From: an uncultured Candidatus Saccharibacteria bacterium
Lineage (GTDB): Bacteria > Patescibacteriota > Saccharimonadia > Saccharimonadales > UBA4665
Assembly: GCA_903836325.1 (NCBI GenBank)
Contig: CAILQE010000013.1
Coordinates: forward strand, 1 to 18,827
Direction of reading: 5' to 3'
Length of the DNA: 18,827 nucleotides
Under the pieces are notes generated by a model. That model had not been told where the DNA came from and ran no database searches. It worked only from the letters and a program-made list of their open reading frames with translations. Shown here in pieces: positions 7,498-12,254 of this stretch (its first letter is position 1; each line of letters opens with the position of its first letter). Position numbers and translations under genes: made by a program.

Positions 7498-7580
7498 GTG
7501 GCCTGACCATCTAATTGCTTAGTAGTCGGTCACGGCAGATAACTTTTGAAGGTTTCCCGCCAACCACCTCACAGTGGTAC
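7448..7580 (-). ncRNA. Predicted structured small RNA, family not recognised
   Basis: No reading frame explains this stretch. On the minus strand a TTGCAT-17-TAATAT promoter (7614-7586) would start RNA near 7578-7580, and the terminator at 7453-7490 with its U-run would end it, giving about 130 nt. The predicted RNA folds well by eye. A 5' hairpin has CCAC/GUGG arms. GUGGUU and GGCCAC (3' arm at 7498-7503) could instead close a junction holding hairpin GGCGG/CUGCC and hairpin UGACC/GGUCA, the latter with CUAA-GCAA-UUAG capped by a GNRA loop. The GUGG strand is shared, so the two pairings are alternatives. It lacks the SRP RNA core, a tmRNA-like tRNA end and the 6S bubble, so I cannot name it. 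Existence as a transcript is inference. Confidence 0.4.
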
Positions 7581-7585
7581 TTATA

Positions 7586-7614
7586 ATATTAAATACATAG
7601 TTATCCACATGCAA
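7586..7614 (-). promoter_or_regulatory. Promoter of the predicted small RNA, overlapped by a DnaA box
   Basis: TTGCAT (7614-7609), a 17-nt spacer and TAATAT (7591-7586) are read on the minus strand. The perfect DnaA box at 7601-7609 touches the -35 element and fills half the spacer, so DnaA binding should compete with RNA polymerase. Confidence 0.45.
7601..7609 (+). promoter_or_regulatory. DnaA box (perfect TTATCCACA)
   Basis: TTATCCACA is the strong consensus binding site of the initiator DnaA. It lies next to an AT-rich stretch (7581-7599) and 44 bp from an inverted second box. Confidence 0.6.
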
Positions 7615-7644
7615 GCATGAGCAAGATAGAATTTACAACAAGCC

Positions 7645-7653
7645 TGTGGATAA
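7645..7653 (-). promoter_or_regulatory. DnaA box (perfect TTATCCACA, inverted)
   Basis: TGTGGATAA on the plus strand is the exact complement of TTATCCACA. With the box at 7601 it forms a 9-bp inverted pair separated by 35 bp, just past the stop of sodX. Confidence 0.6.
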
Positions 7654-7669
7654 ATCCACTTTATGGTAT

Positions 7670-7990
7670 CTATAAGTCTACAAATATTGGCCAAATTACT
7701 CTGGCTATAATCTTGCTTCTGTCAATAAAACCGAAATCTCTGGAATCGCTACTTTTTTTTGGATTATCTCCGAGAATATATACCGATTCTTTATTTACTT
7801 CCTTAACTCTTTTAACCTTGTCTAGGCCATTATGATTCACAATCACAATATCTCCCGGCATTATTCTTTTAGTATTAATACCAAGAAGTAATTCTCCAGG
7901 TTTTAGGGTTGGGAGCATACTCTCACCAACTACTCTTCTTAAAATAAATTTAGACTTTCTTAGTTTCAAAGAAGATATCCGAAATTGCAT
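7670..7990 (-). CDS. sodX: Nickel superoxide dismutase maturation protease (S24/S26 family)
   Basis: A 106-residue signal-peptidase-like protein. GESMLPTLKPGE carries the nucleophile Ser24 in the S26 SMxP motif. GDIVIVNHNGLDKVKRVKEV follows with the candidate general-base lysine, then YILGDNPKKSSDSRDFG, the family's GDN/SxDSR box. The gene lies directly after sodN, as SodX genes do, and SodX removes the N-terminal propeptide so that nickel can bind. The predicted start lies inside sodN: the two overlap by 41 nt in different frames. A TTG at 7967-7969 is an alternative start that would shorten the protein by seven residues. No membrane helix is evident, which is usual for SodX compared with true signal peptidases. 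Confidence 0.85.
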   Translation of the reverse strand: MQFRISSLKLRKSKFILRRVVGESMLPTLKPGELLLGINTKRIMPGDIVIVNHNGLDKVKRVKEVNKESVYILGDNPKKSSDSRDFGFIDRSKIIARVIWPIFVDL

Positions 7991-8327
7991 TTATTTGTTC
8001 TATTAGCTTATCTGCTTCAGCTTCTTCGAGGTGATGCTTAACTTCGCTAGCTTGTCTAATAGCTTTATGGAACATGTCATGAAGCTGAGGGTATTTTTCA
8101 ATTAGTTCAGGCTTAAAATAATCCGCCCATAAAACCATTAGGTGATGTTTAACAAGTTCAGCTCTTTCTTCTTTAATAATTATTGCTCTAGTTTTGTTGT
8201 GATCATCTAGAGAATCGTATTTTGCTAATATAGCTTTAAGACTTTTAGCTTCTATCAATGCTTGAGCTGGATCATATATTCCGCAAGGTAAATCACAGTG
8301 AGCATATACCGGTTTAATAAACTTCAT
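7950..8327 (-). CDS. sodN: Nickel-type superoxide dismutase precursor
   Basis: A 125-residue protein containing the nickel-hook sequence HCDLPCGIYDP at residues 10-20. In Ni-SOD the mature chain begins with this His, and nickel is held by His1, Cys2, Cys6 and the backbone. Here those are H10, C11 and C15. The nine-residue leader MKFIKPVYA is the propeptide removed by the SodX protease encoded next door. The rest is a four-helix bundle, rich in Glu and Lys. The mature length of about 116 residues matches the family. It converts superoxide to peroxide and oxygen, presumably in the cytoplasm. A strong Shine-Dalgarno (AAGGAGGG, 5 nt spacing) fixes the start. A TATAAT box lies at 8353-8358, at the trmD stop codon, so the pair probably has its own promoter. 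Confidence 0.95.
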   Translation of the reverse strand: MKFIKPVYAHCDLPCGIYDPAQALIEAKSLKAILAKYDSLDDHNKTRAIIIKEERAELVKHHLMVLWADYFKPELIEKYPQLHDMFHKAIRQASEVKHHLEEAEADKLIEQINAISDIFFETKKV

Positions 8328-8352
8328 AATTACCCTCCTTATTTATATCTAT

Positions 8353-8358
8353 ATTATA
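8353..8358 (-). promoter_or_regulatory. -10 box of the sodN-sodX promoter
   Basis: A perfect TATAAT overlaps the trmD stop codon, about 26 nt before the sodN ATG. No good -35 element is seen at 16-18 nt spacing. Confidence 0.4.
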
Positions 8359-9004
8359 TCTGTTTTTTAGAGTTTTGTGTGCGCCATTTTGCTATTTCTT
8401 GGTGATTACCGCTAAGTAATACTTTAGGAACGGCCAGCTCACCATATTCTTCAGGTCGAGTATACTGAGGGAACTCAATTGTTTGATCGTCTTCATAAAA
8501 GGATTCTACTTCAGCACTAGATTCCCCACCTAAAACTCCTGGTATTAATCTAGTTACAGAATCAATAATTACCATTGCTGGAATTTCTCCTCCAGTTAAA
8601 ACATAATTACCAATTCGATATGAATAGTCTACCCAGTTCTTAACTCTTTCGTCATATCCTTCGTATCTAGGACAAATAATAATAAGGCCCTTTTCATTAA
8701 CTAATTTCTTAGCATCAGACTGCTTATATACTTCTCCGGCGGGAGTAGGTAATATAACTACTGCTTCGGGATCAATATTCTTAGCATGTTCAATAGCATT
8801 AACTAATGGCTCTATCATTAGAAGCATGCCATCTCCTCCACCATAAGGAGTGTCATCTACGGTCTTTCTAGGGCCTATTCCGAAGTCCCTAAGGTTAATA
8901 ATGGAATATTCCACAAGTTTATTTTTTTGTGCCTTAAAAAGCATGCTGTTATTTAAAACACCATCAAACATTTCCGGGAATAAACATATTATTTGAATCT
9001 TCAT
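8354..9004 (-). CDS. trmD: tRNA (guanine-37-N1)-methyltransferase
   Basis: A 216-residue SPOUT methyltransferase that places m1G37 next to the anticodon using S-adenosylmethionine, preventing +1 frameshifts. Clear family segments are MKIQIICLFPEMF at the N-terminus, GPRKTVDDTPYGGGDGM (44-60), CPRYEGYDER (111-120) and the trefoil-knot cofactor loop RIGNYVLTGGE (130-140), then PGVLGGESS and the basic C-terminal helix ending in HQEIAKWR. The C-terminus is a little shorter than the usual 230-250 residues, but the catalytic part is complete. It is separated from khpA by a 176-nt leader with its own promoter and a terminator ending only about 16-20 nt before the ATG. rimM, usually just upstream, is missing here. 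Confidence 0.96.
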   Translation of the reverse strand: MKIQIICLFPEMFDGVLNNSMLFKAQKNKLVEYSIINLRDFGIGPRKTVDDTPYGGGDGMLLMIEPLVNAIEHAKNIDPEAVVILPTPAGEVYKQSDAKKLVNEKGLIIICPRYEGYDERVKNWVDYSYRIGNYVLTGGEIPAMVIIDSVTRLIPGVLGGESSAEVESFYEDDQTIEFPQYTRPEEYGELAVPKVLLSGNHQEIAKWRTQNSKKQI

Positions 9005-9024
9005 AATTTAAGTATACCTATAAA

Positions 9025-9047
9025 AGCAAAAAACCGGGTTACCCCGG
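9025..9047 (-). terminator. Terminator or attenuator immediately before trmD
   Basis: Minus-strand stem CCGGG (9047-9043), loop GUAA and CCCGG (9038-9034), followed by UUUUUU (9033-9028). Outer arms AAGCAA and UUGCUU could lengthen the stem. It ends about 20 nt before the trmD ATG with no room for another promoter, so trmD transcription must read through it. Confidence 0.7.
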
Positions 9048-9137
9048 CTTATTGCTTCACATAAAGCTCCCACCTTTTTATTGGTGGCTCGCAAAAGCTT
9101 TTTTTGTTTTTAAAGTATAGTTTTTTAAGAACTAATG
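9028..9137 (-). promoter_or_regulatory. Structured 5' leader of trmD (candidate attenuator or riboswitch, type unknown)
   Basis: The predicted transcript start near 9137 leaves about 130 nt before trmD. A first hairpin has arms CCACC/GGTGG around AATAAAAA (about 9066-9086), flanked by AAAGCT/AGCTTT sequences. The terminator follows at 9047-9034. GCTT and AAGC elements between the hairpins can pair in alternative ways, as in attenuators. The GGTGG is not enough to call a T-box. Confidence 0.4.
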
Positions 9138-9162
9138 TTCCTTATTTTATCTTAAACATTAG
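9132..9162. promoter_or_regulatory. Inverted repeat straddling the trmD -10 box (candidate operator)
   Basis: CTAATGTT (9132-9139) and AACATTAG (9155-9162) are perfect 8-bp arms separated by 15 bp. One arm lies in the promoter spacer and the other at the predicted start site. This placement suits a repressor better than an RNA hairpin, because the upstream arm would not be transcribed. Confidence 0.4.
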
Positions 9163-9172
9163 CCTATTGCAA
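9144..9172 (-). promoter_or_regulatory. Promoter of the trmD leader
   Basis: On the minus strand TTGCAA (9172-9167), a 17-nt spacer and TAAAAT (9149-9144) sit just after the khpA stop codon. Confidence 0.5.
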
Positions 9173-9180
9173 GGAGTTTT

Positions 9181-9639
9181 CTATAAATCTAGATCGTCTA
9201 GTTCTTCTAGTTCTGCACGAGTCTTAGAATACTTGTCAGAAGATTCTACTTTTGGTTCTTCAACTGGAGTTTCTACTGCTGGTTCTTCAACAGGAAGGCT
9301 TGTTTCATATTCTTGATGATTTGAAGTGTCTTTGTTTTCATCATGACGTACTTCATCTCTCGGTTCGTATCTTCGTTCAGGTCTAGGTTCGCCGTTGTCT
9401 ATAATCTTTAGATTGTAACGAGCTTCATTCTTAGTTCCTAAAGCTCTTAGAAGAGTTCTAATACTTTGTGCAGTAGCTCCTCTTTTACCAATTACTCTAC
9501 CTAGATCTTCTGGATCTACTGTTAATTCTAGAAGAACACCTTTCTCATCGATGCTTCTTTCAATTTTTACATTTTCTGGTTTGCTAACCAAAGACTTTAC
9601 GATAAAGTCGATAAACTGAGTGTCTATACTGTTATCCAT
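9181..9639 (-). CDS. khpA: KH-domain RNA-binding protein with acidic repeat tail
   Basis: Residues 1-82 form the small KhpA/YlqC-type KH domain. The GxxG loop is GKRG (51-54), and VDPEDLGRVIGKRGATAQSIR is diagnostic. KhpA binds RNA, often with KhpB, and influences translation and cell division in Gram-positive bacteria. The usual protein is about 75-80 residues. This one has 152 because of a charged, disordered tail: a basic stretch (PRPERRYEPRDEVRHD), then PVEEPAVETPVEEPKVE (116-132) and an acidic end (ELEELDDLDL). The tail repeat is identical in DNA over 34 bp to the tail of rpsP just upstream. The Shine-Dalgarno (CGGAGG, close spacing) supports the start. It follows rpsP by 65 nt in one transcript. 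Confidence 0.9.
   Translation of the reverse strand: MDNSIDTQFIDFIVKSLVSKPENVKIERSIDEKGVLLELTVDPEDLGRVIGKRGATAQSIRTLLRALGTKNEARYNLKIIDNGEPRPERRYEPRDEVRHDENKDTSNHQEYETSLPVEEPAVETPVEEPKVESSDKYSKTRAELEELDDLDL
9261..9294. repeat. 34-bp segment repeated in khpA and rpsP
   Basis: The 34 bp here are identical, in the same orientation and reading frame, to 9752-9785 and 9797-9830 in rpsP. They encode the shared PVEEPAVETPV peptide. Recombination between them would delete the region between the two tails. Confidence 0.9.
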
Positions 9640-9704
9640 GGTAACCTCCGTATGTTAATACTTAATAAAATTATTATATCAAAGACCAAGCGTAGAATAG
9701 AGAA

Positions 9705-10157
9705 TTATTTTTTAGTTTCTACTGCTGGTTCTTCAACAGGTGTTTCTTCAACAACTGGAGTTTCTACTGCTGGTTCTTCAACAGGTGTTTCTTCAACAAC
9801 TGGAGTTTCTACTGCTGGTTCTTCAACAGGTGTTTCTTCAACAACTGGAGTTGTAGATCGTCTTTTTTCAGGATTTCGAACAGTTCTTTCCCTTTTAAGA
9901 GATTTTTCTACCCATGTAGGTAATTTAAGTCCTTCTTTTTCAAGAATTCTAATTACACGAGGAGATGGTTGAGCACCATTATCTAAGAATTTTTGTACAA
10001 TTTCTTTTTTTAGAGTTACTACTTTAGCATGAGGATCATAGCTACCAACTCGAGAAACTACCTTACCACTCTTAGGAGATCTTCTGGAATCTTGAATAAC
10101 AATTCTGAACATTGCGTGTCCACTTCTACCGATTCTCTGTAAACGAATTACTAACAT
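9705..10157 (-). CDS. rpsP: 30S ribosomal protein bS16 with triplicated C-terminal tail
   Basis: The first 85-90 residues are a normal S16: MLVIRLQRIGRSGHAMFRIV, RRSPKSGKVVSRVGSYDP and GAQPSPRVIRILEKEG. S16 binds 16S rRNA in the body of the small subunit and is needed for its assembly. The protein is 150 residues instead of 80-90. After a basic linker (EKSLKRERTVRNPEKRR) come three exact copies of TPVVEETPVEEPAVE (103-117, 118-132, 133-147) and a final TKK. The acidic Pro/Glu/Val tail should be disordered and project from the ribosome. A TTGACA-17-TAAAAT promoter lies directly after the rnc stop. The tail has near-identical sequence in KhpA, the next gene. Confidence 0.95.
   Translation of the reverse strand: MLVIRLQRIGRSGHAMFRIVIQDSRRSPKSGKVVSRVGSYDPHAKVVTLKKEIVQKFLDNGAQPSPRVIRILEKEGLKLPTWVEKSLKRERTVRNPEKRRSTTPVVEETPVEEPAVETPVVEETPVEEPAVETPVVEETPVEEPAVETKK
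9715..9849. repeat. Three perfect tandem 45-bp repeats in the rpsP tail
   Basis: Units 9715-9759, 9760-9804 and 9805-9849 are identical. The unit is 15 codons, so copy-number change keeps the frame. Related sequence occurs at 9261-9294 in khpA. Confidence 0.95.
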
Positions 10158-10216
10158 TAAGCTTTAATTAACTCACTTTCTTAAAATATATTAAGTATTA
10201 TTATATTATTTAGCAT

Positions 10217-10245
10217 ATTTTACAGATTAACACCGAAGTTGTCAA
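10217..10245 (-). promoter_or_regulatory. Promoter of rpsP-khpA
   Basis: A consensus -35 TTGACA (10245-10240), 17-nt spacer and -10 TAAAAT (10222-10217) on the minus strand. This gives a leader of about 50 nt before rpsP. It is the best promoter in the window. Confidence 0.7.
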
Positions 10246-10247
10246 CC

Positions 10248-10949
10248 TTACTTGCTCTTTTCATAAAACTTTAGAGCTTGCTGTGCGGCTTGTTGCTGAG
10301 CCTCTTGTTTACTCGGTCCATCACCATCACCTCTAAGTTCGCCATTTACATATACTCCAACCTTAAAAGTTTTATCGTGATCAGGTCCTTCTTCCTTAAG
10401 TATTCTGTACTGAGGAGTTTGAGTTTCGTTGCTCTGAGCAAGTTCTTGTAATCTAGATTTAGGGTCCAACCAAGCACCTGTTTTTAGAATTTCATCGAAA
10501 GTGGAAATAATATTATCTTCAATAAATTTTCTAGACTTGTCATAGCCTTGATCTAGATAAATTGCTCCGATGACAGCTTCAAAACTATTAGCAAGTATTT
10601 GAGTTCTAGCTCTATCGGTACCCCTTGCTTCACCCTTAGATAGTCTTAGGTATTCTTCAAAACCTAGTTTATGAGCTGCAGCTGCTATAGATTCTGTTCT
10701 AACTAGAGATGATCTCCAGTTTGTTAAGATTCCTTCTGGTTCAGAATAAGTAGTATAGAGGAATTCAGTTACAACAAGCTCTAGAACTGCGTCTCCTAGA
10801 AATTCTAGTCTTTCATTGTGATCTAGCTTTATTTGCCTATGTTCATTAAGGTAACTTCTATGAGTAAAAGCAGAGATAAGATAATCTAAATTCTTAAATT
10901 TAAGATTTAGTTTATCTTCAGCAAAATCTTGATATCTCTTATCTTCCAT
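10248..10949 (-). CDS. rnc: Ribonuclease III
   Basis: A 233-residue class 1 RNase III that cuts double-stranded RNA, including the pre-rRNA processing stems. The endonuclease domain (about 8-150) has the signature HNERLEFLGDAVL (44-56), with catalytic acids E46, E49 and D53, plus E124 in ANSFEAVIGAIYLD. The double-stranded RNA-binding domain covers about 160-231 (DPKSRLQELAQ to the AAQQAL helix). Length and domain order are standard. It starts 5 nt after the NUDIX gene stop and belongs to the rpmF-like/nusB/NUDIX unit; rpsP downstream has its own promoter. Confidence 0.96.
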   Translation of the reverse strand: MEDKRYQDFAEDKLNLKFKNLDYLISAFTHRSYLNEHRQIKLDHNERLEFLGDAVLELVVTEFLYTTYSEPEGILTNWRSSLVRTESIAAAAHKLGFEEYLRLSKGEARGTDRARTQILANSFEAVIGAIYLDQGYDKSRKFIEDNIISTFDEILKTGAWLDPKSRLQELAQSNETQTPQYRILKEEGPDHDKTFKVGVYVNGELRGDGDGPSKQEAQQQAAQQALKFYEKSK

Positions 10950-10954
10950 AATCT

Positions 10955-11458
10955 TTAGTACTTACCTTCTCGAATCTTTTTAAGACCAATTAGCATCAAT
11001 TTTCCTATATCGTCATAGGCAATTTTATCTAGCGCTTCATTAGAAGGCATCCATTTAACGTCTTTAAGCCACTCTTCCGGATTAAGTTCATCTGTGTTTC
11101 CCAGTCCTTCCACTAGCCAAATATGCATAGTCATTAGAACTAAAGATTTGTCTCTTCTGTAACGGAAATTTACTTTACCAAGCCATGAATAAACTTCCAT
11201 GTCTTTAAGTCCAGTTTCTTCTCTAATTTCTCGCTCAGCTGTAGCACCTGGCTCTTCACCTGGCTCTACGTGACCTTTAGGAACTGTCCATCTGTCTTTA
11301 GCATCTTTAATTAGAAGAATTTCTACTTCACCTTTGGAATTTTTTCTAAAGACAATTCCTCCTGAAGTAGTTTCGTGAATAACTTCACTTATAGAAGGCC
11401 TTCTGAAATGAGGCATGTGTTTGATGTTAGGGATTTTAGATATTGGATTTATTTTCAT
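10955..11458 (-). CDS. NUDIX hydrolase
   Basis: A 167-residue NUDIX family protein. The Nudix box G62HVEPGEEPGATAEREIREETGL84 fits GX5EX7REUXEEXGU exactly, including the metal-binding REIREE. The N-terminal TSGGIVFRKN strand and RWTVPKGHVEPGE are typical of MutT/Ap4A-hydrolase-like members. It cleaves a nucleoside diphosphate linked to some other moiety, and the substrate cannot be told from sequence. Its start overlaps the nusB stop by 4 nt (ATGA), showing translational coupling. Placement between nusB and rnc suggests a housekeeping role such as cleaning nucleotide pools or RNA 5' ends, but this is only a hint. Confidence 0.9.
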   Translation of the reverse strand: MKINPISKIPNIKHMPHFRRPSISEVIHETTSGGIVFRKNSKGEVEILLIKDAKDRWTVPKGHVEPGEEPGATAEREIREETGLKDMEVYSWLGKVNFRYRRDKSLVLMTMHIWLVEGLGNTDELNPEEWLKDVKWMPSNEALDKIAYDDIGKLMLIGLKKIREGKY

Positions 11459-11904
11459 TTCTTAGCTCCTCCTTTCTCTTCTTCTATTTTCTTAAATATT
11501 GTTCCGAGCACTCCGTTAATGAACTTAGAGGAATTTTCTCCTCCGAAAGCCTTAGCTAGTTCAATAGCTTCGTTAATTACTACTTTTGTTGGTATATCTT
11601 TGTTGTAGTACAGTTCGTATACTCCGATTCGAAGTATTATTTTATCCATTCTAGAAATCTGATCGATTGGCCATTCAGGAGCGTTAGGTGCAATTACATC
11701 GTCTAACTCTTTGGCTCGTTCGCTTACGCCCTTAGTAAGATCGCCTATATACTGCTTATCTCCAACAATATCTGCATATCTCTGGATATTTCTATTCATA
11801 ACCTCATCAAGATCAAAATCCTTATCTTCAGCAGCTAGTCTAAAGTCCTCTTCATAAAGAGTTTGGAAGGCGATTATTCTACCCAAGTGTCTATTTGATG
11901 CCAT
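11455..11904 (-). CDS. nusB: Transcription antitermination factor NusB
   Basis: The 149-residue all-helical protein matches NusB: ASNRHLGRIIAFQTLYEEDF at the N-terminus, then NAPEWPIDQISRMDKIILRIGVYELYY and IPTKVVINEAIELAKAFGGENSSKFINGVLGTI, the most conserved segment. With NusE/S10 it binds boxA in rRNA transcripts and prevents early termination. The stop is TGA and overlaps the NUDIX start. The 81-nt gap to the upstream ribosomal protein gene shows no terminator. Confidence 0.95.
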   Translation of the reverse strand: MASNRHLGRIIAFQTLYEEDFRLAAEDKDFDLDEVMNRNIQRYADIVGDKQYIGDLTKGVSERAKELDDVIAPNAPEWPIDQISRMDKIILRIGVYELYYNKDIPTKVVINEAIELAKAFGGENSSKFINGVLGTIFKKIEEEKGGAKK

Positions 11905-11985
11905 TTATTTATTGTTCCTTATGTGACTTATTTTAAGCTTTATGATTGATATATTCTAAATTTTTAAGGTGAGGTATTTTACTAA

Positions 11986-12132
11986 TTACTTAGTATTTTT
12001 GCCAGTGTCGTGAATAGTAGTTTTAACCTTAACAGGTGACTTACCGTTAACAGTTCTAGCTAGTTTTAATACAAGGTGACTTCTTCTTGTGCCACGCTTG
12101 GTTGGACTGGTTCGTTTCTTTGGTTTACCCAT
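11986..12132 (-). CDS. rpmF: Small basic ribosomal protein, probably a minimal zinc-free bL32
   Basis: A 48-codon reading frame beginning MGKPKKRTSPTKRGTRRSH. The start MxxPKxxTSxxxxxxRRxH is the hallmark of bL32, a 50S protein near the exit tunnel and peptidyl transferase region. The family's C-terminal CxxC...CxxC zinc ribbon is absent; instead the chain ends KVKTTIHDTGKNTK. Cys-free variants of bL32 are known, but this one is also short (usual length 56-65). It is first in the unit with nusB, NUDIX and rnc. A strong promoter lies 90 nt upstream and an AAGGA sequence lies 11-15 nt before the ATG. Another small basic ribosomal protein is possible but less likely. Confidence 0.65.
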   Translation of the reverse strand: MGKPKKRTSPTKRGTRRSHLVLKLARTVNGKSPVKVKTTIHDTGKNTK

Positions 12133-12220
12133 GAAATATTTATTCCTTTACTTATACAAAATTAATCTTAATCTTATATTTTTTAAAATTAAATTTGTTT
12201 TACTTATTTATCTGAGCTAT

Positions 12221-12248
12221 ATTATAGCACTTTGGTAATGTTTTTCAA
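12221..12248 (-). promoter_or_regulatory. Promoter of the rpmF-like/nusB/NUDIX/rnc unit
   Basis: TTGAAA (12248-12243), 16-nt spacer and perfect TATAAT (12226-12221) on the minus strand, immediately after the leuS stop. The leader is about 80 nt. Nothing else is seen in the 122-bp gap. Confidence 0.65.
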
Positions 12249-12254
12249 AGAGCT

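Noticed and set aside
7448..7580. SRP RNA, 6S RNA or tmRNA.
   Set aside because: The SRP GGAAG/AGCAG core, a tRNA-like end with CCA and the 6S central bubble are not seen; GGTCAGG alone is too short.
7581..7660. Chromosomal replication origin.
   Set aside because: Only two DnaA boxes, no dnaA or dnaN nearby, and flanking genes point toward the site. Kept as a DnaA-site finding instead.
7670..7990. Frameshift or fusion between sodN and sodX because of their 41-nt overlap.
   Set aside because: Both proteins are complete with family-typical ends; overlapping frames and an alternative downstream start explain it.
9060..9100. T-box leader before trmD, suggested by GGTGG.
   Set aside because: The conserved T-box antiterminator sequence is not complete, and trmD is not a typical T-box target.
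9715..9849. CRISPR array from the 45-bp repeats.
   Set aside because: The units are contiguous with no spacers and are in-frame codons of rpsP.
9652..9972. Plus-strand reading frame of 106 codons rich in Ser, Thr and Gly.
   Set aside because: It is the mirror of the rpsP tail repeats; the opposite strand encodes an unmistakable S16.
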